Source: Acrocarpospora pleiomorpha | GTDB lineage: Bacteria > Actinomycetota > Actinomycetes > Streptosporangiales > Streptosporangiaceae | Reading direction: 5' to 3' | NCBI RefSeq assembly: GCF_009687885.1 | Contig: NZ_BLAF01000042.1 | Span: 115,608-166,416 of the forward strand | DNA: 50,809 bases | Shown: piece by piece, positions 27,513 to 34,720 of the stretch | Position numbering within the stretch: the first letter of the stretch is position 1 | How the letters are laid out: the number at the start of each line of letters is the position of its first letter | Program-made: the position numbers and the translations under genes | Notes under the pieces: generated by a model | Told to the model about the DNA's origin: nothing | Database searches by the model: none | What the model saw: the letters and a program-made list of their open reading frames with translations, nothing else

Positions 27513-28043
27513 ATGGTTCACAGTGGGCCGGACCTGCTCACCTTGGCCGCGGCGTATGCCGACGCCCACCTGGCGCAGGCCGAGTACGACAACGCTCGCG
27601 CCTGGTTGGAGCACGCGCGTCAGGACCGGATGGATCCGTTGTCTGCCGAAGTCTGGGTGTTAGACAGCACCTTTCAGCATGTCTTGCTGGTGAAGCATCG
27701 CTGGCGTGGGTGGGTCCCGCCCGGCGGAAGGATCGAGCCTGGGGAGACACCACGCACTGCGGCCCGCCGCGAGTTGTTTGAGGAAACCGGCGTCACCGCG
27801 GAGCTGCTCGATGTGCCCGCGGCCGTGTCGGTCCGCTCCTACCGCCCGGATTGGTCACCCACGCTCGGGCTGTCGTACGCGGCAGTGATCGACATTTCGA
27901 TTCCCTTGATCGGGGAGGCGCATCAACCTGCGGCGTGGCTCCCCTTGACTCAGCATTGGCAGAGCACGTTTCCTGACGACCGTCCCAGAATCCGCCGCTT
28001 CACTGAGCAGCTTGCCCGAGTGAGGAGCGGTTCCACCCGCTGA
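27513..28043 (+). CDS. NUDIX hydrolase
   Basis: This 176-residue protein has the full Nudix box at about 72-94: GRIEPGE, then ARRELFEETGV. This binds Mg2+ and catalyses cleavage of nucleoside diphosphate-X bonds. A helical N-terminal extension of ~45 residues precedes the catalytic domain. The substrate is unknown. It ends 14 bp from the stop of the methyltransferase, so it is convergent with the deazaguanine set. It could sanitise or activate a nucleotide made there, but position alone is weak evidence. Confidence 0.9.
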   Translation: MVHSGPDLLTLAAAYADAHLAQAEYDNARAWLEHARQDRMDPLSAEVWVLDSTFQHVLLVKHRWRGWVPPGGRIEPGETPRTAARRELFEETGVTAELLDVPAAVSVRSYRPDWSPTLGLSYAAVIDISIPLIGEAHQPAAWLPLTQHWQSTFPDDRPRIRRFTEQLARVRSGSTR

Positions 28044-28057
28044 CTTGGCTGCCAGAT

Positions 28058-28879
28058 TCACGCCTGCGCGACGACGACCAGCCACGTGGTGGCGCTCACC
28101 TGGGTTTGGTCGACTCTGCTGAAGGCTTCGTGCAGGATCTCCATGCGCTGAGCGTGGGTCAGCTGGCCCGAAGGACGGGCGAACAGGGGGATGGACAGCC
28201 ACGCCCGCTTCTCCTCCACCGTGCTGGTGCGGGTCACAGTGTCCTGCGCGAGGACGGTGAATCCGCCTGCCACGAGTTGCGTCTTCACAGTGGCGGGGGT
28301 AAGGACCGGACCCGGGTCCTCGCGGCGGCGGGGCACGTACCCGTAGTCGAGCACCGCGATAGCGGTGATCAGGTCGGTGAGCGACGGCGTTGTGCGCGCC
28401 CGATCGTCGGGGTCGGACAGGTCGGCGAAGCCGCCGCCGATGTTGAAGACGAACCGGCCGCCCGGCCGCAGGATGCGTTTCACCGCGGCGAAGGTCGCGG
28501 GTGTGTTGGTCTTCCAGATGGCCGAGTTGCACACCACGGCGTCGACGGTGGCGGTGATGTGGTCCGAGACGTCTTCGGCCCTGGCGGTGATCCAGGTGAT
28601 CCGGGGGTCGTTTAGAGTGCGCCGCCCGACGGTCTGCATGGCTTTCGCGCTGTCGACGCAGATGACCCGGCCGTCGATCGGCATTGCCTCCAAGGCGATG
28701 GCGGCGGTGACACCCGTTCCTGCGCACAGGTCGACGATCAGCCGCTTGTCGGTGAGGTCGGCGCGGGAGACCAGGTCACGGCTGGTGTCGGCGTAGAGCG
28801 GGTGTTGGCGGGTGAAGCGGTCGTACAGCTCGGCGTTCAGCTCGTCGTCCCAGCCGACGATCGCGTCCTGGGGTCGCAT
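28058..28879 (-). CDS. class I SAM-dependent methyltransferase
   Basis: This 273-residue methyltransferase has motif I VDLCAGTG at 49-56, the acidic VICVDSAKAM after strand 2, DAVVCNSAIWK at motif IV and LRPGGRFVFNIGGG at motif V. A C-terminal ~100-residue extension may bind substrate. GAGAGGAG lies just before ATG 28879. It is the last gene of the leftward deazaguanine set, 70 bp after the DUF2797 gene. It could O-methylate a carboxylate or methylate a nucleoside, but the acceptor is not predictable. Confidence 0.85.
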   Translation of the reverse strand: MRPQDAIVGWDDELNAELYDRFTRQHPLYADTSRDLVSRADLTDKRLIVDLCAGTGVTAAIALEAMPIDGRVICVDSAKAMQTVGRRTLNDPRITWITARAEDVSDHITATVDAVVCNSAIWKTNTPATFAAVKRILRPGGRFVFNIGGGFADLSDPDDRARTTPSLTDLITAIAVLDYGYVPRRREDPGPVLTPATVKTQLVAGGFTVLAQDTVTRTSTVEEKRAWLSIPLFARPSGQLTHAQRMEILHEAFSRVDQTQVSATTWLVVVAQA

Positions 28880-28949
28880 GGGTCTCCTCTCGGCGCAGGC
28901 GGACAGGCTGCGCCCGCGCTCGGCGGTGCGTAGAGGTGCAGGGTGAGTA

Positions 28950-29882
28950 TCAGAACAGTGACCCTTGAAGGATCGTCTCGGGCGAGGTGTAGTCGCCGAT
29001 GGTGATCCGTCGGCCCTTCAAGGTGTTGAGGTCCAGGACGTACCGGACGCCGTCAGGGTGGGTGGCGTCGCTCGACAGCCGCGCCAGAACGTGGCTGCCG
29101 GAGCAGGATTCGACGAGGAAACCGTGCTCGCCGTGTCGCAGGTCGTGTGGGTAGACCGCGCGTTCCCCCTGCTGCTGCGGGGAGCGGAGCGCGAGACTCA
29201 CGCCTGGTGGCTCCCATTCGTCCCGGACGATGGAGACCCCCAGGTCCGCGAGGGCGGCGATCGCACGGTCGACGACGCGTTCGTGCGCCGCGTGGATCCG
29301 TGCTGGGTCCGGGTCAGCCAGCGCGCCCAGCTTGGCGGTTCCACGGACCGTCTGGGTCAGGCCGAGTTCGCGGCTGAGTGCGTCCTCCAACATGCGGACC
29401 GCGCGGCCGTCCGGCACATGGGCTAGGTAGGTCGCCCACGTGGGTCCCTGTTCGTCCAAGCGCGATCGGCGGCGAGGCGCCGCCGCCGTCCCCACCTTGC
29501 TGACCGCGTGGGCGAAGGTGGCGACGTAGAGCCAGTGCGGTTGGGACATGTACGCCGCCAGCGCCGGTGGAGCATGACCGCCCTTGTGGAACTGATGGGC
29601 GAAGCGGAACTCGTCTTGCCCCAGGCACCCGGCGCACTGCCCGCCGCTGCCGGCCTCGGCCTGCCACGGGCATGGCAGCGGTTCGACCTGGCAGGTCCCG
29701 GCGAAGCCGTACCGCCCGGTGCAGAACCGGGCCGAGCCGCAGACCTTGAGCCCGAGGTCCAGCCCCATGACCTCAACATGACCGAGCACACCGGTCGCGG
29801 CGTCAGCCAGGAGCAGCGTCGGCCTCCCGGTCGCCCAGGTAACGCCGTGCCACAGGTACTGCCTGCCAAATTCGAGGCCCAC
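28950..29882 (-). CDS. DUF2797 family protein
   Basis: This 310-residue protein carries the Cys pattern KVCG, CTGRYGFAGTC, LPCPWQA and QCAGCLGQDEFRFAH, as expected for the zinc-binding N-terminus of DUF2797. The second domain, HWLYVATFAHAVSKVGTAAAPRR followed by RLDEQGPTWATYLA, resembles the GIY-YIG-like part of the family. The biochemical role is unknown; a nucleic-acid-linked function is often inferred. The GTG start follows GGGGAAGG. It is 36 bp behind the kinase gene, so it belongs to the same transcript. Confidence 0.8.
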   Translation of the reverse strand: MGLEFGRQYLWHGVTWATGRPTLLLADAATGVLGHVEVMGLDLGLKVCGSARFCTGRYGFAGTCQVEPLPCPWQAEAGSGGQCAGCLGQDEFRFAHQFHKGGHAPPALAAYMSQPHWLYVATFAHAVSKVGTAAAPRRRSRLDEQGPTWATYLAHVPDGRAVRMLEDALSRELGLTQTVRGTAKLGALADPDPARIHAAHERVVDRAIAALADLGVSIVRDEWEPPGVSLALRSPQQQGERAVYPHDLRHGEHGFLVESCSGSHVLARLSSDATHPDGVRYVLDLNTLKGRRITIGDYTSPETILQGSLF

Positions 29883-29918
29883 GAGGCCGCCTTCCCCTGT
29901 CGTGATGGTTTCTGACCT

Positions 29919-30632
29919 TTACGTGACCTTCAAGTCGATCTGAAGGTCGAGGCGTTCGGACAACACCGTGAGCGTCTCGTTCAGCACGAAGCCTGGGCTT
30001 TTGCCGGTGACGTCGATGGACACCCAGGGCTCGTGGACGGTCTGCTGTTGAAGTTCGGCGGTGACGGTGTCCTGGTAGGAAATGAAGGCTTCGACCGTCA
30101 TTCCGGTGTGTCCGGCCTCCAACGCGCTGAACTCTTGCTTGCGGCGTAGCGCCTCCTGGGCTGTGACCTGGAGGAACACGACGATGTCGGGTGGGGTGAG
30201 GTGGGCGAACACCTGGCCGGCCAGATGGGTGGGCACGTCGGGGTTGACGGCATAGCGGGCGAGGATCTTGTGGTGGGCATTGTCGAGGATGACGTGAGTT
30301 CCGGCTCTCAGGGCGGGCTGGATGATCAGCCGGTCCTGGAGGCTGTACCAAGCGGCGAGTGCGAATAGCCAGTAGTAGTCTCCGCAGGCGGCGCCCACGC
30401 TTGCCTTGCGTCGATAGACGACGGCGTTGAGGCTGTCGAGGTACTCCAACAGGTCGGTGCTTAGATCGATGCTCGACGGAACCTCGGTGGTGGTGTGCTT
30501 GCCCACGAGAATCGTGTCCTGCCCGAAGTCTTTGAGGGCCGTGTGGAGAGAGGCTGCCAGCGTCGACTTCCCGGCACCGTCGATCCCTGCCACTGTGATC
30601 AGTTTGCCGGTTCTCGTTTTCTCGATGCTCAC
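29919..30632 (-). CDS. thymidylate-kinase-like P-loop kinase
   Basis: This 237-residue protein has Walker A GIDGAGKST at 16-24, typical of dTMP kinases. A central region with DRLIIQPALRAGTHVILDN follows, where dTMP kinases have a DR(Y/F)..S base-binding block. A lid-like Arg segment (ALRRKQEFSA) is next. It is not the housekeeping tmk by context, and the base-binding residues diverge. In this gene set it could phosphorylate a 7-deazaguanine nucleoside or nucleotide. The GTG start has GGAGG 9 nt upstream. It lies 15 bp after the preceding stop. Confidence 0.82.
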   Translation of the reverse strand: MSIEKTRTGKLITVAGIDGAGKSTLAASLHTALKDFGQDTILVGKHTTTEVPSSIDLSTDLLEYLDSLNAVVYRRKASVGAACGDYYWLFALAAWYSLQDRLIIQPALRAGTHVILDNAHHKILARYAVNPDVPTHLAGQVFAHLTPPDIVVFLQVTAQEALRRKQEFSALEAGHTGMTVEAFISYQDTVTAELQQQTVHEPWVSIDVTGKSPGFVLNETLTVLSERLDLQIDLKVT

Positions 30633-30647
30633 GAATTCATCCCTCCG

Positions 30648-31718
30648 TCAGTGGGCGTCTTCGAGGCTGATGGTCCGTAACCGGAGCCGGATGATCTCGT
30701 GGATGCGGTCGAGCAGGTGCGTCCGGCGTTCGACCACAGTGGCGAGCCGTTCGTTGGATAGGTCGACAGGGTAGGCGTGGGCAAGGTTGTTGGAGATGAC
30801 GTGCAGGAAACCGAACTCGATGTCGGCGGCGTGTGCGGCGCGTCCCATGTGCCCGATCTCGGGGTCGACGAACCGGTGCCCGTGCTGTCCGGCCAGCCAG
30901 TTCTCGCCTTCGAGCAGGATCGACGGCGACGTCACATGGACTCCGGAGCAGGTGTCCGGCTGGCCGATGGCCAGGTCATCGAAGAAGTCCCGCCAGGAGA
31001 CCCTGCCCTCGGCCATGACGCTGCTGTTGCCGGTGGCCAGGGATGTGTTGGGCGCGATGTGCGAGTCGAGGGATCCGACCTTGCCGACGTAGACGACGCG
31101 GCGGGCACCCAGAGCGGCCAGGCGGGACACGACACGGCCGGCGACATCGCCCCAGATGCTGTGCAGGTAGCCCAGGTAGAGCACGCGCCGCCCTTCGACC
31201 TCGGCACGCTTCCACGCGTAGCCGTGGCCCGGCGTCCACTGCGTGCCGCCAGCGAACCGCCCCAGACCCCAGCCCAAGACGACGAGATCGTCGGTGGAGG
31301 GGTCGACGTTCAGCCGGGCGACGGACGCCTCGCACAGGGACTCGTCGGGAAGTTCGTAGTCGACCTGGCCGCGGTACCGTCCGACTATGTTCAGGTAGGT
31401 CGCGATGATCAGGGCGTAGTGGTGGACATAGTCCACGCCGGGGAAGCATTTGACCGTCAAAGCCTCGGCGTTGAACTCGGCGGTGGGGCGCTGCCAGTTG
31501 AACAGCTTGTCGTTCTTTTCATTCGTCGAGATCACGCTGGTGCGGTCGTAGTCGCCGATGACGCGGATGCGCGCCCAGTCGTGGTCCTGGATCAGGTGAT
31601 GGACCTTGATCTCCAGATAGCGACGCAGACTCGGGACACTCATGGTGTGGCGGTAGAAATCGACGGGTGACGCGCCGAGCAGGCACGCCGGGGCCGCGTC
31701 GACAGCCGGGGCGCTCAT
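30648..31718 (-). CDS. uncharacterised protein, weakly nucleoside-phosphorylase-like
   Basis: This 356-residue protein's second half contains YLGYLHSIWGDVAGRVVSRL, then ALGARRVVYVGKVGSL, NTSLATGNSSVM and a late VDPEIGHMGRAAHAADI followed by FGFLHVISNN. The order and spacing recall the purine-nucleoside-phosphorylase fold (GxxGSL, ATG, D(M)E, VISD). Residues 1-150 are unlike known domains. If correct, it could make or break an N-glycosidic bond of a deazaguanine. ATG 31718 is chosen because it overlaps the previous TGA (ATGA); the frame is open upstream but is only the shadow of the TGT-like gene. The family assignment is tentative. Confidence 0.6.
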   Translation of the reverse strand: MSAPAVDAAPACLLGASPVDFYRHTMSVPSLRRYLEIKVHHLIQDHDWARIRVIGDYDRTSVISTNEKNDKLFNWQRPTAEFNAEALTVKCFPGVDYVHHYALIIATYLNIVGRYRGQVDYELPDESLCEASVARLNVDPSTDDLVVLGWGLGRFAGGTQWTPGHGYAWKRAEVEGRRVLYLGYLHSIWGDVAGRVVSRLAALGARRVVYVGKVGSLDSHIAPNTSLATGNSSVMAEGRVSWRDFFDDLAIGQPDTCSGVHVTSPSILLEGENWLAGQHGHRFVDPEIGHMGRAAHAADIEFGFLHVISNNLAHAYPVDLSNERLATVVERRTHLLDRIHEIIRLRLRTISLEDAH

Positions 31719-32584
31719 CTGGGCATCCGGATCTTGATGGGGCAGCCCGCCGCGTACCGGACGGCCTTGATATTGTCGCGGATCAGCGCGAACCGCGCTG
31801 GGTCGATCCACTCCACTGTCTCCACCCGCGGCGTCGCTATCTTCTCGTACGGGCCGTCGGGAAGCATCGCGACGCCCATTGCGCCCATCAGCACCGGAGC
31901 CGCGCAGTCGACCGAGCTGATCCAGGTGTGCCCGCGCTGTTCGAACAACTCCAGGTGCCCCCTCTGGCCCAAGCCGAGCAGCCGGTAGATCCGTCCGGGG
32001 TCGACCAGCCCGTGGTCGTCGAGATGGCGGGTCATCGCGAGGCGGTTCTTCGACAGCTCCTGGCTCGGTTGTTTGCGCCGGGAGGCGGGAAACGCGATCG
32101 CGCCGACGTAGTCGCTGGAGACGAGGTGGTCGTAGCAGCGATGCCACTGGGTGTCGTCGGCGGCGTGCACCACCGCGCACAGCCGGAACTCATCGCTCAG
32201 ATCGAGAATCCGGGCCGCCGCAGCGTCGCTGGCTCGCATCGTGGCAGGGCCGTCGCCCATCACGTCGGGCAGGATGATCTCTTCGGCGTGGACCGCCCGG
32301 GCGGCCCGCACCAGGTCGTCGGGACCGAGCGACGTGCCAAGGTCGAAGACACCGTTGTCGAGAATGATCGTGGCCCCCAATGTGGCCTCTTGGAGGAAGA
32401 ACTCGCGGTATGCCAGGTCGTGCAGAACACGCTGAGCGGCCACATGATGCACCGTCGCTGGGGCCTGGGCAACGAAGTCCCGCAGGTAGGCGGCCGGTGC
32501 GATCACCGACACGTTGATACTCCCCGTAGTGCCCGCCGTGCTGTTCACGGAGGCGTTCGTGGACGAGCCGAGGTCATTTGCCAC
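31715..32584 (-). CDS. TGT/DpdA-like (tRNA-guanine transglycosylase superfamily) protein
   Basis: This 289-residue protein shows IILDNGVFDLG at about 73-83 and EEIILPDVMGDGPATM at about 101-116. This DNG...PDV arrangement recalls divergent TGT paralogues such as the phage and bacterial DpdA proteins, which exchange a base in nucleic acid for a 7-deazaguanine. The zinc site of canonical TGT is not seen. Its place directly after queE supports a deazaguanine-handling role. The GTG start has GGGGAG 6 nt upstream and overlaps queE by 11 nt. The target (tRNA, DNA or free nucleoside) is unknown; the call rests on short motifs and context. Confidence 0.6.
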   Translation of the reverse strand: MANDLGSSTNASVNSTAGTTGSINVSVIAPAAYLRDFVAQAPATVHHVAAQRVLHDLAYREFFLQEATLGATIILDNGVFDLGTSLGPDDLVRAARAVHAEEIILPDVMGDGPATMRASDAAAARILDLSDEFRLCAVVHAADDTQWHRCYDHLVSSDYVGAIAFPASRRKQPSQELSKNRLAMTRHLDDHGLVDPGRIYRLLGLGQRGHLELFEQRGHTWISSVDCAAPVLMGAMGVAMLPDGPYEKIATPRVETVEWIDPARFALIRDNIKAVRYAAGCPIKIRMPR

Positions 32585-33377
32585 GTTCGTCTCCCCAGAT
32601 CAGGACGTGCTCACGGGTGGTCAGATTCCAACCGTGCTCCAGCGCGGGGACCGCTGCCCTGCGCATCTGCTCGATGACGGCCGCCGCCGTGGTGCCCTCG
32701 GGGCTGAGCCAGATCTCCGTCAGCCCGAACTGGGCCTGTAGCTGAGCGATCTCGGCCACGTCGTCGGGGCCGCAAACCACGAACTTCCACCGCGCCTGGC
32801 CGCTGGCCTGGATCGCGGTGATCGCGGCGGGCTTGATCCGCCTGCTGCGCGGCACCGCGGAGGAGGCGAGCTTCAACCCGGCGTTGAACGCCACCCCTGC
32901 CGCGATCAGGTTGGCCCCCGGTGTGATGGTGGCATTCGTCTCGATTTCCATCCGCCGCCCTGTAGACACGGCCTGGTTCGCCAGATACAGCAGGGCATTC
33001 TTGCGCAGCAGCGGCTCGCCGCCGGAGGCGACGATCAGGTCGACCGCGGCGAGCCCGGGGTTGGTGGTGGACGGGTCCAGCCGCATCAGCTCGTCCCAGA
33101 TCTGCTGCGGGGTCAGATGCTGGACGCCCGTGCTGAGGTCATGCTTGGCGCCGTTCCACGTGTATTCCGTGTCGCAGCGCATCGTCCCTGTGGCAGGGGT
33201 GTTCGCGGAGCCGGGAGCGGCGGCGTAACCGCAGGTCAGATTGCAGTCCCTGAACCGGATGAACAGGGCACGGCGGCCGAGGTTCGGCCCTTCGCCTTGG
33301 AAGGAGTAGAACAGTTCGGAGATCGGGACGGGCCACTGGCCGAGGTCGGCGACCGGCGATGCGACGGGGGCGGGCAT
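32574..33377 (-). CDS. queE: 7-carboxy-7-deazaguanine synthase, radical SAM
   Basis: This 267-residue enzyme converts 6-carboxy-tetrahydropterin to CDG using SAM and a 4Fe-4S cluster. Supporting motifs are FYSFQGEGPNLGRRALFIRF near the N-terminus, cluster cysteines Cys45-x3-Cys49 and Cys68 before DTEYTW, and ASGGEPLLR. Between Cys49 and Cys68 there are 18 residues instead of the usual two, an Ala/Gly/Thr-rich insertion. The start at 33377 is taken because AGAGGAAG lies just upstream. It sits 36 bp after queD and overlaps the TGT-like gene, so it is clearly in one operon. Confidence 0.92.
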   Translation of the reverse strand: MPAPVASPVADLGQWPVPISELFYSFQGEGPNLGRRALFIRFRDCNLTCGYAAAPGSANTPATGTMRCDTEYTWNGAKHDLSTGVQHLTPQQIWDELMRLDPSTTNPGLAAVDLIVASGGEPLLRKNALLYLANQAVSTGRRMEIETNATITPGANLIAAGVAFNAGLKLASSAVPRSRRIKPAAITAIQASGQARWKFVVCGPDDVAEIAQLQAQFGLTEIWLSPEGTTAAAVIEQMRRAAVPALEHGWNLTTREHVLIWGDERGK

Positions 33378-33413
33378 GGGCTTCCTCTCAGTGGCGAGGT
33401 TTAGGGGACACAC

Positions 33414-33824
33414 CTACGAAGCGGCTGGCCGGTCACGGCCCGGCAGAGGCGGGGTCGCCCGGTACTCGGCCCAGGTCGTGGAGGTTTCGGCAACGCGAAC
33501 TGCCTCGATCGTCGCGGCGGTGGGCAGCGGCACGTTCGCGCTGCACCACTCAAACAGCACGCGCGCGAGGTTCTCACTGGTCGGCTCGACGGACAGGATC
33601 TCGTTGAGGATCCGGTGGTCATAAAGCTCGGCGAGGTGCTCCTTGAGCGGGTTGAGCTCGGCGAAGTCGACGACGAAACCCGGCCCGGACAACTCGCCCG
33701 CGGTAACGAAGACTTCGACGGTGTAGGAGTGCCCGTGCTGGCGACCGCATTTGTGTCCCTCAGGCAGACCGCGCAGGTAGTGCGCGGCCTCGAAGGTGAA
33801 CCGCTTGCCGATCGTGTGGCTCAT
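33414..33824 (-). CDS. queD: 6-carboxy-5,6,7,8-tetrahydropterin synthase
   Basis: This 136-residue protein is the QueD/PTPS-fold enzyme that turns 7,8-dihydroneopterin triphosphate into 6-carboxy-tetrahydropterin. Zinc ligands are His15 (FEAAHYL), His30 and His32 (CGRQHGHSY), with catalytic Cys26. The family block VVDFAELNP follows, then LYDHRILNE and PTSENLA. ATG 33824 overlaps the folE stop (ATGA), giving translational coupling. Confidence 0.93.
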   Translation of the reverse strand: MSHTIGKRFTFEAAHYLRGLPEGHKCGRQHGHSYTVEVFVTAGELSGPGFVVDFAELNPLKEHLAELYDHRILNEILSVEPTSENLARVLFEWCSANVPLPTAATIEAVRVAETSTTWAEYRATPPLPGRDRPAAS

Positions 33825-34537
33825 GGGGCGCTCCGGATCTGCGCCGTGGTCAGCTGCAGGAACTCGGCTCGAGCGGCCAGGTCGTCGCGGAGCTGGCCAC
33901 GGGTGGCGATGGTGATCGCCGCCGCGCCCGCCGCGCGGACCCCGCGACGCGTCATGCACAGATGCTCGGCCACCAGCACGACACCGACGCCACGGCACTG
34001 AAGCTGCTGGTCCAGGTACGCGGCGATCTGCTGCCCGAGCTCCTCTTGCACCTGCATCCGCGCCGCGAACACCTCGACGGCGCGGGCCAGCTTCGAAAGC
34101 CCCGCGATGCGCTCGCCCGGCAGCACGCCAACCTGCGCCACGCCGGAGAACGGCAGCAGGTGGTGGGCACACATCGAGGTGAACGGCACGTCGCGCACCA
34201 GCACCAACTCGTGCTGATATTCACGGTTGGGGAAGGTGGTGAACTCCCACGGGGGGCAGGTCAGCAGTTCGGCCAGGCCCGCGACCATCCGCGCGGGCGT
34301 CCGCCGGGCAACCTCACTGTCTGCGGGCACACCGAGGGCGGCCAGCAGCGCCGCAGCGGCCAGCTCGGCCTGTGCGATGTTCAGGCGCGGTGATCCGGCG
34401 ACCAGATCCCCGGGATTGCCATCCAGGGGGTGCCAGTCAGAGCCGGGGGACGTATAGGCCGTTGGGTGGATTGCCGTCGGTTCAGTGCCGTCTTCCCCGG
34501 GCAGTCCGACGATCAGATCGGCTGAGCGAGTGTCCAT
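33821..34537 (-). CDS. folE: GTP cyclohydrolase I
   Basis: This 238-residue enzyme converts GTP to dihydroneopterin triphosphate, the first step of both folate and 7-deazaguanine synthesis. Zinc ligands are Cys123 and His126 in MCAHHLLPF and Cys194 in EHLCMTRRGV. The blocks IAGLSKLARAVEVFAARMQVQE are canonical. The first ~45 residues are a variable extension. ATG 34537 is preserved by AGGAGG 10 nt upstream. This copy heads the queD-queE operon and is probably dedicated to it, as in toyocamycin-type clusters. Confidence 0.95.
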   Translation of the reverse strand: MDTRSADLIVGLPGEDGTEPTAIHPTAYTSPGSDWHPLDGNPGDLVAGSPRLNIAQAELAAAALLAALGVPADSEVARRTPARMVAGLAELLTCPPWEFTTFPNREYQHELVLVRDVPFTSMCAHHLLPFSGVAQVGVLPGERIAGLSKLARAVEVFAARMQVQEELGQQIAAYLDQQLQCRGVGVVLVAEHLCMTRRGVRAAGAAAITIATRGQLRDDLAARAEFLQLTTAQIRSAP

Positions 34538-34720
34538 TGACCGGTGTCCTCCTGGGGGTAGCGGTTGCTGCAGCAACCATCACCCGGCGAGGTGACACCG
34601 ACCAGCGCGCCTGGTGGCGCGCGACTTGCGCCCGGTTGTCGACGCGTTGTCGACGCAACTACGCTCCTCGCAGGTCACTGCGGAGATCACAACGGTCGGG
34701 CATACATGCGAGGTCGCTTC
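34538..34720 (-). promoter_or_regulatory. folE operon promoter region with operator-like repeats
   Basis: The gap between the M20 stop and folE holds a perfect 16-bp palindrome, GGTTGCTGCAGCAACC, at 34563-34578. It also holds a head-to-tail repeat of GTTGTCGACGC at 34635-34645 and 34646-34656, itself flanked by GTT/AAC symmetry. These are likely binding sites for a regulator, perhaps the HTH protein encoded at 35995-36786. The promoter for folE through the methyltransferase gene is most easily placed here. No preQ1 riboswitch fold was recognised. Confidence 0.5.

Noticed and set aside
29919..30632. Housekeeping thymidylate kinase (tmk)
   Set aside because: It is not next to topA or DNA polymerase genes, its base-binding region diverges, and it lies inside the deazaguanine operon.
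31719..32180. N-terminal extension of the phosphorylase-like protein
   Set aside because: The extension overlaps the TGT-like gene entirely and is Arg/Pro-rich; the ATGA junction at 31718 is the more credible start.
34563..34656. preQ1 riboswitch upstream of folE
   Set aside because: The repeats are simple palindromes and tandem words; I see no preQ1-type stem with an A-rich tail, and the cluster lacks preQ0/preQ1 enzymes.
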